Positions 35,625-45,779 are shown, counted from the first letter of the stretch. The stretch: DNA of 64,000 nucleotides from Bizionia sp. M204 (GCF_023205095.1 NZ_CP046242.1:919001-983000); one strand, 5' to 3'. A program made the numbers and translations. Notes: generated by a model not told the origin, from the letters alone.

Positions 35625-36683
35625 TTAAGCTCTGTAATACTCAAAAGCATCCACAATAATAGCATTGCTAACTAAACAATTAATTTTTGTTTTCCCCATA
35701 TCTTCAAGGAGTACAAAATTAATGTTACCGTGTTCGTTTTTCTTATCGTATTTAAGGAGTTCAATTATGGCTTCATAATCGGAGGGAAGGACTGTAACTT
35801 CGCCAAAAATAGTCTTTATTACCGTTTTTATTTTATCATTCTCTACTTTGGAAAAGCCTGTTAATTCTGTTGAAATATAATTGGCCAATACCATACCAAT
35901 TGCAACCGCCTCACCATGTAAAAGCGCTTCTTTTTCTGGGTGACTTAAAAAATAGGATTCGATGGCATGTCCCAAAGTGTGACCATAATTCAGGGTTTTG
36001 CGTAAGTTTTCTTCCAGCGGATCTTGGGTAACTATTTCATTTTTAATGATAACGGATTCGTAAATTAAATCATTATAATTTAAGCGGTCTGTGGTTGTAA
36101 ATTTATTCCAATAGTCGCGACTATAGATCAACCCGTGCTTTAACATTTCAGCCAAACCAGAACGCATTTGGTTTTCTGGTAAAGTTTCTAAAAAACTAGT
36201 GTCAATTAACACCATTTCACCAGAATTAATAACACCAATTTGATTTTTAAGATGTCCTAAATCTACACCTGTTTTACCACCTACGGAAGCATCTACCATG
36301 GCTAATAAAGAGGTTGGTACATTTATATAATGAATACCACGCTTAAAGGTAGAGGCAACAAAACCTCCTAAATCGGTAACAACACCGCCACCTAAATTAA
36401 TAATAAGGCTTTTGCGGTCGGCACCCAATTCAGAAAGTACATTCCAAACCCCAACGCAAGTTTCAATAGTTTTGTGTTCCTCACCAGATTCAATCTCTAT
36501 AATTTCTATGGTACATGTCGTTTCTACCTGTTGTAAAAACTTAGTTAAACAGAAATTATGTGTGTTTTCATCAACTAAAATGAAAATTAGTGAATAATTG
36601 GTTTGCTTTAAATGGGTGTTTAAAGCTATATAACAATTTGAATTAAAGTGAATTGGGTATGTTTCGGTGTGTATAGATTTCAT
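35625..36683 (-). CDS. aroB: 3-dehydroquinate synthase
   Basis: A 352-residue NAD- and metal-dependent enzyme that turns DAHP into 3-dehydroquinate, the second step of the shikimate pathway. Motifs: GGGVVTDLGGFVASTFKRGI (near residue 98), VPTSLLAMVDASVGGKTGVD (near 120), and metal ligands in LNYGHTLGHAIE and LLHGEAVAIGM. The frame runs 120 bases further upstream to 36803, but that part is hydrophobic, AT-rich and overlaps proline dehydrogenase. The start MKSIHTETYPI at 36683 fits the family. Confidence 0.95.
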   Translation of the reverse strand: MKSIHTETYPIHFNSNCYIALNTHLKQTNYSLIFILVDENTHNFCLTKFLQQVETTCTIEIIEIESGEEHKTIETCVGVWNVLSELGADRKSLIINLGGGVVTDLGGFVASTFKRGIHYINVPTSLLAMVDASVGGKTGVDLGHLKNQIGVINSGEMVLIDTSFLETLPENQMRSGLAEMLKHGLIYSRDYWNKFTTTDRLNYNDLIYESVIIKNEIVTQDPLEENLRKTLNYGHTLGHAIESYFLSHPEKEALLHGEAVAIGMVLANYISTELTGFSKVENDKIKTVIKTIFGEVTVLPSDYEAIIELLKYDKKNEHGNINFVLLEDMGKTKINCLVSNAIIVDAFEYYRA

Positions 36684-36752
36684 AAAAAATAATGGAAATA
36701 ATAAAAGGTAAAATAAGGTGTTTTTTTTATAAAAAAGTAGCTGAATGATAAT

Positions 36753-36760
36753 TATCTTTG
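36753..36760 (+). promoter_or_regulatory. Possible -7 element of the proline dehydrogenase gene
   Basis: TATCTTTG is a full TAnnTTTG match ending 17 bases before the ATG at 36778, inside the 94-base region shared with the divergent aroB gene. No TTG at -33 was found. Confidence 0.4.
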
Positions 36761-36777
36761 TATAATTTTCAACAGAT

Positions 36778-37956
36778 ATGGAGTACTTAAAAATATTTGA
36801 CAATACTGAAATTGCTTTTCAATTAAAGAGTAATAGAGAGTTAAATCGCGCTCATTTTTTATTCAATATGATATCAAATGAGACATTGGTAAAGGTTGGT
36901 ACAACACTTACGCATTTTGCTTTAAAGGCACATTTACCTGTAGAAGGTATTATTCGTGCTACGGTTTTTGACCATTTTTGTGGTGGTGTTAATGAGGAAG
37001 ATTGCCTACCAGTAATTGATGATATGTTTACTAAAGGCGTGAGTTCGGTTTTAGATTATTCCGTAGAAGGGAAGGAAACGGAAGCACATTTTGATGGTGC
37101 CATGGAAAAAACCTTAAAAATAATTCGTTTTTCTGACGATAGAAAAGCCATGCCTATTGCTGTGTTTAAACCTTCCGGTTTTGGAAGATTTGCACTATAC
37201 CAGAAGATAAGTGAAGGAAAAAGCCTAACAGAAACAGAGCAAGCAGAATGGGACCGAGTTGTTGCTCGTTATGATGCTGTTTGCAAGTTGGGGAAAGAAA
37301 AGGATGTTGAAATCTTAATAGATGCCGAGGAAAGCTGGATTCAAGATGCCGTAGATCATTTAGTAACAAATATGATGCGCAAGTATAATAAAGATGTTAC
37401 CATTGTTTATAATACCTTACAAATGTATCGTCATGACCGTATGGATTTTCTAAAATCCCAACATGAACTTGCTAAAAAGGAAGGGTTTTATTTAGGATAT
37501 AAAATTGTTCGTGGTGCATATATGGAAAAGGAGCATGAACGTGCTTTGGAGTATGATTACCCAACACCTATTTGTGAAAGTAAATTAGCAACTGACGAAA
37601 ATTTTAATGCCTCGGCTCAATATATTTTAGATAATATATCAGACATTTCTATTTTTGTTGGAACCCATAACGAATTGAGTAGCTACATGGTTATGCAATT
37701 AATGAAAGAAAAAGGAATTGCTATAAATGATAACCGTGTGTGGTTTGGACAATTGTTTGGCATGAGTGATAACATTAGCTTTAATTTAGCTAATAACGGT
37801 TATAATGTAGCTAAATATGTTCCCTTTGGACCCGTTAAAGATGTTATGCCGTACTTAATTAGACGTGCAGAAGAAAACACGTCAGTTGCTGGGCAAACAG
37901 GACGTGAACTTATGCTGATTAACAAGGAGAAGGAAAGACGTAAAGCTATTAAATAA
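36778..37956 (+). CDS. Proline dehydrogenase
   Basis: A 392-residue FAD enzyme that oxidises proline to pyrroline-5-carboxylate. Barrel motifs are visible in order: FKPSGFGRFALY, EILIDAEESWIQDA (near residue 185), YKIVRGAYMEKE with the conserved arginine (near 245), FVGTHNELS and the C-terminal LIRRAEENTSVAGQTGRE that binds proline's carboxylate. It is the stand-alone form, without the P5C dehydrogenase half of PutA. The stop lies 2 bases from the convergent wzc stop, at the edge of the polysaccharide locus. Confidence 0.94.
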   Translation: MEYLKIFDNTEIAFQLKSNRELNRAHFLFNMISNETLVKVGTTLTHFALKAHLPVEGIIRATVFDHFCGGVNEEDCLPVIDDMFTKGVSSVLDYSVEGKETEAHFDGAMEKTLKIIRFSDDRKAMPIAVFKPSGFGRFALYQKISEGKSLTETEQAEWDRVVARYDAVCKLGKEKDVEILIDAEESWIQDAVDHLVTNMMRKYNKDVTIVYNTLQMYRHDRMDFLKSQHELAKKEGFYLGYKIVRGAYMEKEHERALEYDYPTPICESKLATDENFNASAQYILDNISDISIFVGTHNELSSYMVMQLMKEKGIAINDNRVWFGQLFGMSDNISFNLANNGYNVAKYVPFGPVKDVMPYLIRRAEENTSVAGQTGRELMLINKEKERRKAIK

Positions 37957-37958
37957 TA

Positions 37959-40313
37959 CTATTTAGAACGTTGCCACCATTTCTTTGTATTCGGGTTTTT
38001 ACCATATCCGTAGCCATAACCATTTGATTTTTTATGGTCAACACCGTTTAAAAGTATCGTCATATTTGGTAAGCGTTTTTCTTGGTACATGGTATCTGCA
38101 ATTTGCAAACGTCTCTTATCAAGATAATTGGCGCGAACGACATAAATAAATAAATCAGCATGGTGACTTATTAATAAGGTGTCCGTAACCAGACCAACAG
38201 CAGCCGTGTCTACAATTATATAATCATATTGATTATCCACAGTATCGAATAATTCTTGCATCCGATTACTCATTAATAGTTCTGCTGGATTAGGAGGGAT
38301 GACACCAGAAGGAATAACATCTAAAAAATCATTGTCCTTCATGGATGTTGTTACATCGGAAAGCGTTAAACTTGGATCGCTAATATAATTGGTTAAACCA
38401 ATATCATTTTTAACATTCAGGTAATTCGTTGCTTTTGGCACACGAATATCTGTTTCAATAAGAAGCACCTTTTTGTTAGAATAGGAGAGTGATAAAGCTA
38501 GGTTTATGGATGTATGCGATTTCCCTTCTTTACTAGTTGTAGACGTAACAAAAATAACTTTAGAATGCTTGTTAATTCCCTTAAGCATGAATTCCACATT
38601 GGTACGTACCATTCTAAACGCTTCCGCTTTAGGTGTATAATCAATTTGTTTAATAAGCTGTGTACGTTTGCTAGATTTCGGAATATCGCCAATAAACGGC
38701 ACGTCTATGGTTTTCTTAATATCCTGAACTGAATGTACTTTATTGTCTATAAGCGTTAGTAGATAAATAAGGCCAATTGGAAAACTAATACCTAAAATTA
38801 AAGCTGCCAAAATAATAATAGCAGATTTTGGCGCTACAGGTCTTCCGGAAGCGTATGCCTTATCTACAATTTTTGCATTAGGTGAAGAAACGCCATGTGT
38901 AATAGCCGATTCCTCACGTTTTTGTAGTAGGTATAAGTACAATGATTCCTTAATATCTTGTTGACGCTTAATATCCTTAAACTGACGCTCTTTTTGAGGG
39001 GCGGAATAAATTTGTGAATTAATTCGAGAGTTTTCCGAGACTAAACTATTATAGGTAATCTGACTTGTAGACCGCTTACTACTTAAGCTTTGCGAAAGAT
39101 CTGCTTTTAACTGATTAATCTGATTCGTTAAATTAACAACGGTCGGGTTAATTTCACTTGAATTCTTTAAAATTCGTTCCCGCTCTTGAACCAAACTATT
39201 GTGCCGTTTTGCTACCTGACCAATATTTCCATCTTCAATACCAATGTTAAGCGGCATTAAATCGCTTGGGCCTTGGTTATTCGCTAAATGATTTTTCATA
39301 TAATCAATTAGTTGAATCTCTCTGCCGGTTTCGGTAATTTTTGCTTCGTTTTCCTTTTCAGTTTGAAGAAAAATATTGGACTGCGTTGCTAAATTAGTAA
39401 GTTTGTTTTCTTGTTGAATATCTTCAGCCGTTAAATCTACTATACCTAGCTCACGCGAAACACCTTCTAAACGCTCATTTATAAAATTTGAAGTTGCTTC
39501 AACAACCATTTGCTTGTCGTTTATAACATCTTCATTATATTTTTCAATCAGCTTATTTAAAAATAACACGCCTTTTTCACGCACATTGTCATTAATGGTC
39601 AGCTTTATAATACTAGATAACTCGTTGGTTTGAATTTGCAGTCTAGACTTATAATCACTAGTAACGTTATTTACAGGTTGAATTCTGATGGTAATATCAG
39701 CACCAATTTTAGTAGCATATTGCCCAATATTAGGTGTAATGATTATATCGCCAAATCCGGTTTCTACATTTTTCCCAAAATCGTATAAAACACCTTCAAT
39801 ATCATCATGCTGTGTGGTACTTCCTTTTAATATTTTGGTGTCTTGTGGAATACCTTTAAAAATAAAATCTTTTGATGAATTAATTCGGATATTAAACGTG
39901 GTATCAACCAAATGTAAAAGTGAATCCGTTGTACTGAAATTAATATTTAATGGCGGATTGGTATAAACTTCATGCGCTTGAATACGACCTTCAACAAAGA
40001 ATTGAATATTAAATTTTAAATCTTTAATGACACTTTCAATAAGGTTTCGTGATTTAAGAATTTCAATTTCATCCAACACATTATTTTGATCATTACTAAA
40101 GAGACCATAGTTTTGAAGGCTTGATATTTCCGGTAATTTACCTTGAGATTTGTCGTCCTTAATTTTAATGGTAGCTTTAGCTTGATACTCATTACTAGCA
40201 TAACGTAAATATACAAATGCTAATGTTAAGGCAGCAATAACGCATAGAAGAATAAACTTCCATCGGTTTAAATAAGGCTCAATTAAATCTCTAAAATGCG
40301 CATTCTGTTTCAT
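37959..40313 (-). CDS. wzc: Capsule/EPS co-polymerase and tyrosine autokinase (Wzc-like)
   Basis: A 784-residue inner-membrane protein. The first helix is at about residues 17-35, followed by a Wzz domain, a long periplasmic coiled-coil (about 270-470) and a second helix near 510. The cytoplasmic BY-kinase has Walker A TSTTSKEGKSHTS (near 592), Walker A' LLIETDIRVP and Walker B YDYIIVDTAAVG. The C-terminal tyrosine cluster is small: three Tyr alternating with Gly (GYGYGYG). Wzc controls chain length and export of polysaccharide with Wza. It is 22 bases downstream of wza. Confidence 0.93.
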   Translation of the reverse strand: MKQNAHFRDLIEPYLNRWKFILLCVIAALTLAFVYLRYASNEYQAKATIKIKDDKSQGKLPEISSLQNYGLFSNDQNNVLDEIEILKSRNLIESVIKDLKFNIQFFVEGRIQAHEVYTNPPLNINFSTTDSLLHLVDTTFNIRINSSKDFIFKGIPQDTKILKGSTTQHDDIEGVLYDFGKNVETGFGDIIITPNIGQYATKIGADITIRIQPVNNVTSDYKSRLQIQTNELSSIIKLTINDNVREKGVLFLNKLIEKYNEDVINDKQMVVEATSNFINERLEGVSRELGIVDLTAEDIQQENKLTNLATQSNIFLQTEKENEAKITETGREIQLIDYMKNHLANNQGPSDLMPLNIGIEDGNIGQVAKRHNSLVQERERILKNSSEINPTVVNLTNQINQLKADLSQSLSSKRSTSQITYNSLVSENSRINSQIYSAPQKERQFKDIKRQQDIKESLYLYLLQKREESAITHGVSSPNAKIVDKAYASGRPVAPKSAIIILAALILGISFPIGLIYLLTLIDNKVHSVQDIKKTIDVPFIGDIPKSSKRTQLIKQIDYTPKAEAFRMVRTNVEFMLKGINKHSKVIFVTSTTSKEGKSHTSINLALSLSYSNKKVLLIETDIRVPKATNYLNVKNDIGLTNYISDPSLTLSDVTTSMKDNDFLDVIPSGVIPPNPAELLMSNRMQELFDTVDNQYDYIIVDTAAVGLVTDTLLISHHADLFIYVVRANYLDKRRLQIADTMYQEKRLPNMTILLNGVDHKKSNGYGYGYGKNPNTKKWWQRSK

Positions 40314-40335
40314 GAAAGAATTCGTGTAAATAATT

Positions 40336-41118
40336 TTATTTGACTAAAAATATGGCTAAAATTGTTGCCAAAGTACCAACGGCCGAAATGATTACGCCAT
40401 TATTTTGGTTGTACGATGCGGAACGGATTTTGGCAGAATTAGGCTCAATTACCAAAACATCATTTTGTTCTAAATAATAATTAGGAGATGTAATGGTGCT
40501 AATTTTTGTTAAATCGAATTTCGTGAAAACCTTTTTGCCATCGCGTTCACGAATTAAAAATACATTTTCGCGTTTGCCATATATGGTTAAATCGCCTGCT
40601 AAACCTAATGCTTCAATTAATGAAATCCGTTCATCTTCAACGGTAAAAGTACCAGGATTTCTAACTTCGCCTAAAACCGTTATCGTGAAATTTATTAATC
40701 TTATATTAATAATGGGATCTTTTACATATGCCGAAATTTTATTTTTCAAAAAACTAGTGGCATCTTCTCGTGATAGACCACCAAGCTTAATAGTGCCCAA
40801 AACAGGATATTCAATATTACCATTTTTGTCAATTAAATAGGTTGGCATTTTAAGGTCTGCATTGGCATTTACGGATGAAACACTGTAAGAAACAGCTGGT
40901 AAATTAAAAGGCGCCACCGCATCAGCATCACCACCAACACTAATAAAAATTAAATCGTTTGGTTTATAAACGATATCGGAATTCATGGGAATATCATTGT
41001 ATTCGCTTACAGGTTCATTTTGAAAATAAATAACTTCCTTGCTTGTAACACAGGACGAAACCACTACTATTAGAAGTAGAATACTAATTTTTTTAATAAT
41101 GCTTTTAAGGTTGATCAT
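40336..41118 (-). CDS. wza: Polysaccharide export outer-membrane lipoprotein (Wza-like)
   Basis: A 260-residue lipoprotein; the signal peptide ends VVVSSC with the lipid cysteine near residue 23. The PES domain begins YKPNDLIFISVGGDADAVAPF, and SLBB domains follow (YPVLGTIKLGGLSREDATSF, ITVLGEVRNPGTFTVEDERI). A C-terminal hydrophobic helix (AVGTLATILAIFLVK) may cross the membrane, as is common in Bacteroidota Wza proteins. It forms the outer-membrane channel for polysaccharide. It lies between the dehydratase gene (11 bases) and wzc. Confidence 0.93.
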   Translation of the reverse strand: MINLKSIIKKISILLLIVVVSSCVTSKEVIYFQNEPVSEYNDIPMNSDIVYKPNDLIFISVGGDADAVAPFNLPAVSYSVSSVNANADLKMPTYLIDKNGNIEYPVLGTIKLGGLSREDATSFLKNKISAYVKDPIINIRLINFTITVLGEVRNPGTFTVEDERISLIEALGLAGDLTIYGKRENVFLIRERDGKKVFTKFDLTKISTITSPNYYLEQNDVLVIEPNSAKIRSASYNQNNGVIISAVGTLATILAIFLVK

Positions 41119-41129
41119 AGTTGGTTGGT

Positions 41130-43028
41130 TTAATTTAAAACATCATAAGTTGAATTATTCGGATTGTACTCTGCTACAATATCTTTAATTTTTGATACAA
41201 TTTCAATATTTTGAGAATTAGAACCTAATAAACAGAGTTCTTTTATAAGGTTCTGAGTCCTTTCAATACTTACCGGTTTGCATTTAGCAATCATAATTTT
41301 CTCATTGTAAGTTGGTTTGGTGTTTTCGCCTTCAATTAATAGTTCTTCAAAGATCTTTTCACCAGGACGTAAACCTGTTATTTTAATATCAATGTCAGTC
41401 GGATATTTTAAACCAGACAGGGCAATCATATTCATGGCTAAATCATAAATTTTTATAGGTTTACCCATATCAAACACAAAAATTTCGTGCCCTAATCCCA
41501 TAGCAGCTGCTTCCAAAACTAATAAGCTTGCTTCTGGAATAGTCATAAAATATCTGATAATATCTTTATGAGTTACCGTTAAAGGGCCACCAGCTTCAAT
41601 TTGTTTTTTAAATAACGGAATTACGGAACCATTAGAGCCTAAAACATTTCCAAAACGTGTGATGATAAATTTGGTTGTTGATTGTGTGTTTTGCTGACAA
41701 CAAATAAGCATTTCGGCAATGCGTTTCGTGGCTCCCATAACATTAGTTGGGTTTACCGCTTTATCTGTTGAAATTAAAATGAATTTTTTAGCACCATATT
41801 TTTTTGATAAATACACCACGTTTTTAGTTCCGCGCACATTTACGCTAACCGCTTCATAAGGATTTTGCTCCATTAAAGGTACGTGTTTGTAGGCGGCTGC
41901 ATGAAAAACTATTTCGGGTTTGTGTATATTAAAAATAGCATCTAATCGAACGTTATTTCTAATATCCGCAATTATTGGTATAACATTATTAATGCCATTT
42001 CGTATTAATTCCTGTTGTAAATCATACAAAGGTGACTCCGCATTATCAACCAGTACCAAGCTTTTAAAGTTAAAGACAGATAATTTTCTGACTAATTCGC
42101 TGCCAATAGATCCCGCGGCTCCAGTTACTAAAATAACGCGATTACTATATTCGTCATGTAAAATAGGGTTGTCAATATTAATAGGTTCTCTACCTAATAA
42201 ATCCTCAATATTTATATCTTTAATCTGCCCAATGCTTAAATCGCCATCAATCCACGTTTGGACAGCTGGTACAATTTTCACATTTAAGTTTAAAGCAAAT
42301 AACTTACTGGTTATTTGAAGGAGTCGGTTAGAACTAATATTTTGAATCGATATAATTACCGAATCTATTTGGTGTTTTTCAATAAACTCTTTTGTAATGT
42401 TGTTGGGATGATAAACATTCAATAGGTTTATTTTTTTGCCCACTTTACGTTCGTTATCATCAATAAACCCGAAAACATCAATATCACTTTTTGCATCATT
42501 TGTAATGGCGTTATAAGTGATTATTCCTGAATCACCTGCACCATAAATTAATACAATACTCTTGGGGATGTCTTCATTTTCAGTAATTAAACTTCTGTAA
42601 ATGGATTTAATGAAGAACTTGGCGCCAATAAGAAAAAACATATTGAGCAACAAGTGAATGTATATGATAGAACCAGGAATATCAAAAACATTATTGTAGT
42701 TGTATTTCCGACTCATAAATGTAGATATTATGAGTATGGTTGCTAAAATATTGACACCAATTATAATGTTGACAACATCTTTAAAGCCCGTAAACCGGAC
42801 AACTCCTTTATGAGAACTTACTAATAAGAAACTAATAATTCCAGCAAACACGACAAATGGTATTTGCTTTAGAAACATGGAAAAATCGAAATCGATTTGA
42901 AAATTAAATCGAATTAAATAGGCAATAAAGAAGGTAAATGCAATAATGGTTGAGTCAAATAGGAGTACCAACCATTTTGACGCATAGCGATTAGATAATT
43001 TTCGTAATAAATTATAAATTTTATCCAA
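41130..43028 (-). CDS. UDP-sugar 4,6-dehydratase, PglF/WbpM/CapD type
   Basis: A 632-residue enzyme with four N-terminal membrane helices (about residues 18-130), a CoA-binding-like Rossmann region (VLIYGAGDSGIITYNAI, near 158) and a C-terminal extended SDR domain. TGAAGSIGSELVRKL (near 298) binds NAD, and STDKAVNPTNVMGATKR (near 418) has the Tyr-to-Met change of this subfamily. It makes UDP-4-keto-6-deoxy-GlcNAc, the precursor of bacillosamine or QuiNAc. It overlaps the upstream aminotransferase gene by 8 bases, and the two act in successive steps. Confidence 0.92.
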   Translation of the reverse strand: MDKIYNLLRKLSNRYASKWLVLLFDSTIIAFTFFIAYLIRFNFQIDFDFSMFLKQIPFVVFAGIISFLLVSSHKGVVRFTGFKDVVNIIIGVNILATILIISTFMSRKYNYNNVFDIPGSIIYIHLLLNMFFLIGAKFFIKSIYRSLITENEDIPKSIVLIYGAGDSGIITYNAITNDAKSDIDVFGFIDDNERKVGKKINLLNVYHPNNITKEFIEKHQIDSVIISIQNISSNRLLQITSKLFALNLNVKIVPAVQTWIDGDLSIGQIKDINIEDLLGREPINIDNPILHDEYSNRVILVTGAAGSIGSELVRKLSVFNFKSLVLVDNAESPLYDLQQELIRNGINNVIPIIADIRNNVRLDAIFNIHKPEIVFHAAAYKHVPLMEQNPYEAVSVNVRGTKNVVYLSKKYGAKKFILISTDKAVNPTNVMGATKRIAEMLICCQQNTQSTTKFIITRFGNVLGSNGSVIPLFKKQIEAGGPLTVTHKDIIRYFMTIPEASLLVLEAAAMGLGHEIFVFDMGKPIKIYDLAMNMIALSGLKYPTDIDIKITGLRPGEKIFEELLIEGENTKPTYNEKIMIAKCKPVSIERTQNLIKELCLLGSNSQNIEIVSKIKDIVAEYNPNNSTYDVLN

Positions 43029-44163
43029 AATAGTTTTTTATTACTTGATTAACACGGTCTAATTCAACAGTCGTTAAACTGGAGCCGCTAGGTAAACATA
43101 AGCCACGCTCAAACAAATTATCAGAAACACCGTTTAAATAACTTGCATGGTTTTTAAATATATCTTGTTGGTGCATGGGTTTCCAAGATGGTCTTGATTC
43201 TATGTTTTCTTCTAACAGAGCATTTAAAACGCCATCTCTTATTGTTTTTGTTTTAAATAGAACGGCTGATAACCAACGGTTTGAGAAGTAATTTTCAGGC
43301 TCAGCTAAAAATTCTATATCTGTTATATGTTGTAATTCGTTTTTATAATATTCAAAATGGGACCTTCTAGCTTGAATTCTATTTTCTAAAACTTGCATTT
43401 GTCCACGACCAATACCCGCTAAAATATTAGACATTCTGTAATTATAGCCAACTTCGGAATGTGAATAATTAATACCAGTATCTTTTGCTTGGGTTGCCAA
43501 AAAAATAGCACGTTTTTTAGAATTAATATTTCTAGAAACCAAAGCACCACCTCCAGATGTTGTTATGATTTTATTTCCGTTAAAGGATAAAATAGACATA
43601 TCACCAAACGTTCCACAAGGTTGGTTGTTATAACGACTACCTAAAGCTTCAGCACTGTCTTCAATTACAGGAATCTGATACTTGTTAGCAATTGCGTGTA
43701 TGTGTGGTACGTTGTATGGCATTCCATATAAATTTATAGCAATAATGGCTTTAGGTTTTTTCCCCTTGGTTATTCTATCCAATATTGCTTTTTCTAATAA
43801 CTCGGGACACATGTTCCAAGTTTTAGTTTCACTATCAATAAAAACAGGTGTTGCACCCACATAAATCACAGGATTTACAGAGGCTACAAAAGTTTTTGTT
43901 TGACAAAGTACTTCATCTCCCACGGAAACATCTAACAGTTTTAAAGCTAAATGTATGGCAGCCGTTCCAGATGTTAATGCCGCTACATGCGACTGTTTTC
44001 CAAGATAAGCTTCTAAATCACCTTCAAAACCATCAACATTTGGTCCTAATGGCGCAATCCAATTGCTTTTAAAGGCCTGATTAACATAATTTTCCTCAAA
44101 ACCACTCATGTGCGGTGCTGATAACCATATTTTAGATTTCACTCCCGAAACATTTTTTGTCAT
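43021..44163 (-). CDS. PLP-dependent sugar aminotransferase (DegT family, PglE-like)
   Basis: A 380-residue DegT/DnrJ/EryC1/StrS aminotransferase. It has ALTSGTAAIHLALKLLDV (near residue 60), VIEDSAEALGSRYNN (near 170) and the PLP lysine in FNGNKIITTSGGG (about residue 194). Overlap with the PglF-like dehydratase suggests that it aminates the 4-keto sugar to UDP-4-amino-4,6-dideoxy-GlcNAc, as PglE does. It is the first gene of the downstream half of the polysaccharide locus. The usual partner acetyltransferase (PglD type) is not adjacent. Confidence 0.9.
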   Translation of the reverse strand: MTKNVSGVKSKIWLSAPHMSGFEENYVNQAFKSNWIAPLGPNVDGFEGDLEAYLGKQSHVAALTSGTAAIHLALKLLDVSVGDEVLCQTKTFVASVNPVIYVGATPVFIDSETKTWNMCPELLEKAILDRITKGKKPKAIIAINLYGMPYNVPHIHAIANKYQIPVIEDSAEALGSRYNNQPCGTFGDMSILSFNGNKIITTSGGGALVSRNINSKKRAIFLATQAKDTGINYSHSEVGYNYRMSNILAGIGRGQMQVLENRIQARRSHFEYYKNELQHITDIEFLAEPENYFSNRWLSAVLFKTKTIRDGVLNALLEENIESRPSWKPMHQQDIFKNHASYLNGVSDNLFERGLCLPSGSSLTTVELDRVNQVIKNYFG

Positions 44164-44534
44164 CGTAAATATCTATGTTTAAATAGTTTCCATCAAATAA
44201 ATACGATAAATAACTAATTTTCACGTTTTTTGATTTTAATTGAAACCATACTGTTGTTTTAATCTTACTTTTTAAACCCTTTGTCGTAATAGCCTTGATG
44301 TTACTTCCAAAAAATGATTGTAAAACCAAGAGTTCATTGTTTGATTTATTTGTGTTACAATAGCTTTATAAGTAAACACTTTTTAACATGGTAAATATTG
44401 TAATAAATACCGAAATCAACCCATAAAAAATGCCGTTTATATAGTTTTTTTTCAAATACATCTAAAAAATGGGTTTATACTGATGTTTATTCATTTAAAA
44501 AACTAATTTTAAACTTGATAACGAAACTTTTATC
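44164..44534. other. 371-base divergent intergenic region in the polysaccharide locus
   Basis: Very AT-rich and without a convincing gene. It separates the minus-strand PglE-like gene from the plus-strand acyltransferase pair, so it should hold two promoters, but no full TTTG/TAnnTTTG pair was found. The only notable symmetry is AACCCAT (44418-44424) with ATGGGTT (44469-44475), 44 bases apart. A 65-codon minus-strand frame at the left end overlaps the aminotransferase gene and looks random. Confidence 0.5.
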
Positions 44535-45779
44535 ATGATTAATAATCCATTTTCATCCCAAACGTTTCAATATGTTTGGTTGAAACATTTTAATACAAAT
44601 AATCCCGGAAAAACAACTGAAATTATAAAACCCATTTCGTTTTATAAACATGCTGTTGTGCCTTGCTATATAAACCTTGGTAATAAACTGACTAATGGTT
44701 TAACCTATGATTTAAATTTAAAAGCAACGGACTATAAAAGTCAAGTGTTTTTAGTTCGAGATATTCCTTCCTATCAAGAAACTACAGCGCCAGAAGCATC
44801 CGCTGCTTTAAGGTTAAAAAAGGTTTTTCAGTATGAAGGTTATATTACGCGCGTAGGTAATTATGAATCGTTGGATGCCTATTTAAATACCATTTACAAA
44901 TCTAATACACGTTCCAAGTTACGTAGAAATGTAACGCGCTTGGAAGCTAATTTCACAGTTGATTATATCATGTATCACGGTGAAATTTCCAAAACAGAAT
45001 TTGACCTGGTTTTTGATAGTTTTTATAAACTTTTTGAAAAACGGTATTCAAATAAAGGTGAACCTTGTGGCGAGTTAGAACCAACTTTATGGGCTTTCTA
45101 TACCGAGTTGGCATTTAAAATGGTTAACGAAGGAACCGCTTCGCTTTTTGTTATTTATTGTGATGGCAAACCTATTGGTATCACATTTAGTTATCATTTT
45201 GATTCTATTTTGGTGGAGGCTTTAACTGTTTTTGATATTGATTTGTATCGTTATAACATTGGTCATACAACCATTATGAAGATGCTAGATTGGAGTTTTA
45301 ACAATGGCATTGAAATTTTTGATTATACACAAGGTGATTTCGACTACAAGAAACGTTGGAGTGACGATCGTTACCAGACCTATTATCATATTTTGTACGA
45401 TTCTAATTCGTTAAAAAGTAGATTAACGGCTAGTTTTTTGGAAAAATACTTCAATTTTAAACGCGAATTTAGAGACCGCAAGTATAGTACTAAAGTTCAC
45501 AACCTGAAGCATCAATTATTGGGCGGTAATAAAAACAAAGCAGTTCTGTTGGAAACCTATAAAATAGAAGTTTTACCTGATGCGTTTACTATGGAACCTC
45601 GTATAGCACAAATTGATTTAGACGCCGAATTATATGTGTCGCAGCGCAAAGCACTTTACGATTATTTATATATGAACCCAGAACCCGCAAAGGATTTAAC
45701 GGTTTATCAATATGAAAATGATTCCCTTTTAGTAAAAACCAAAAATGGCTTCTTAAAAATTGTTAGAGATGAAGCATAA
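44535..45779 (+). CDS. FemAB/BioF2-like GNAT-fold acyltransferase, copy 1
   Basis: A 414-residue protein of the Acetyltransf_6 (BioF2-like, CelD/BcsL) group. N-terminal NPFSSQTFQYVWLKHF is followed by a linker and the acyltransferase core (KLRRNVTRLEANF near residue 135; SLFVIYCDGKPIGITFSYHF near 205; EALTVFDIDLYRYNIGHTTI near 235; FDYTQGDFDYKKRW near 270). Its ~80-residue C-terminal extension is shared with the next gene. Proteins of this kind N-acylate sugars or add amino acids in envelope polymers. It is on the opposite strand from the rest of the locus. Confidence 0.78.
   Translation: MINNPFSSQTFQYVWLKHFNTNNPGKTTEIIKPISFYKHAVVPCYINLGNKLTNGLTYDLNLKATDYKSQVFLVRDIPSYQETTAPEASAALRLKKVFQYEGYITRVGNYESLDAYLNTIYKSNTRSKLRRNVTRLEANFTVDYIMYHGEISKTEFDLVFDSFYKLFEKRYSNKGEPCGELEPTLWAFYTELAFKMVNEGTASLFVIYCDGKPIGITFSYHFDSILVEALTVFDIDLYRYNIGHTTIMKMLDWSFNNGIEIFDYTQGDFDYKKRWSDDRYQTYYHILYDSNSLKSRLTASFLEKYFNFKREFRDRKYSTKVHNLKHQLLGGNKNKAVLLETYKIEVLPDAFTMEPRIAQIDLDAELYVSQRKALYDYLYMNPEPAKDLTVYQYENDSLLVKTKNGFLKIVRDEA

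Noticed and set aside
35625-36803. Longer aroB frame starting at 36803
   Set aside because: The extra 40 residues are hydrophobic, come from the AT-rich promoter region and overlap the divergent proline dehydrogenase start. MKSIHTETYPI at 36683 is the family-like start.
44132-44329. 65-codon minus-strand frame upstream of the PglE-like gene
   Set aside because: Overlaps the real start of the aminotransferase gene, with a random-looking composition and no domain.
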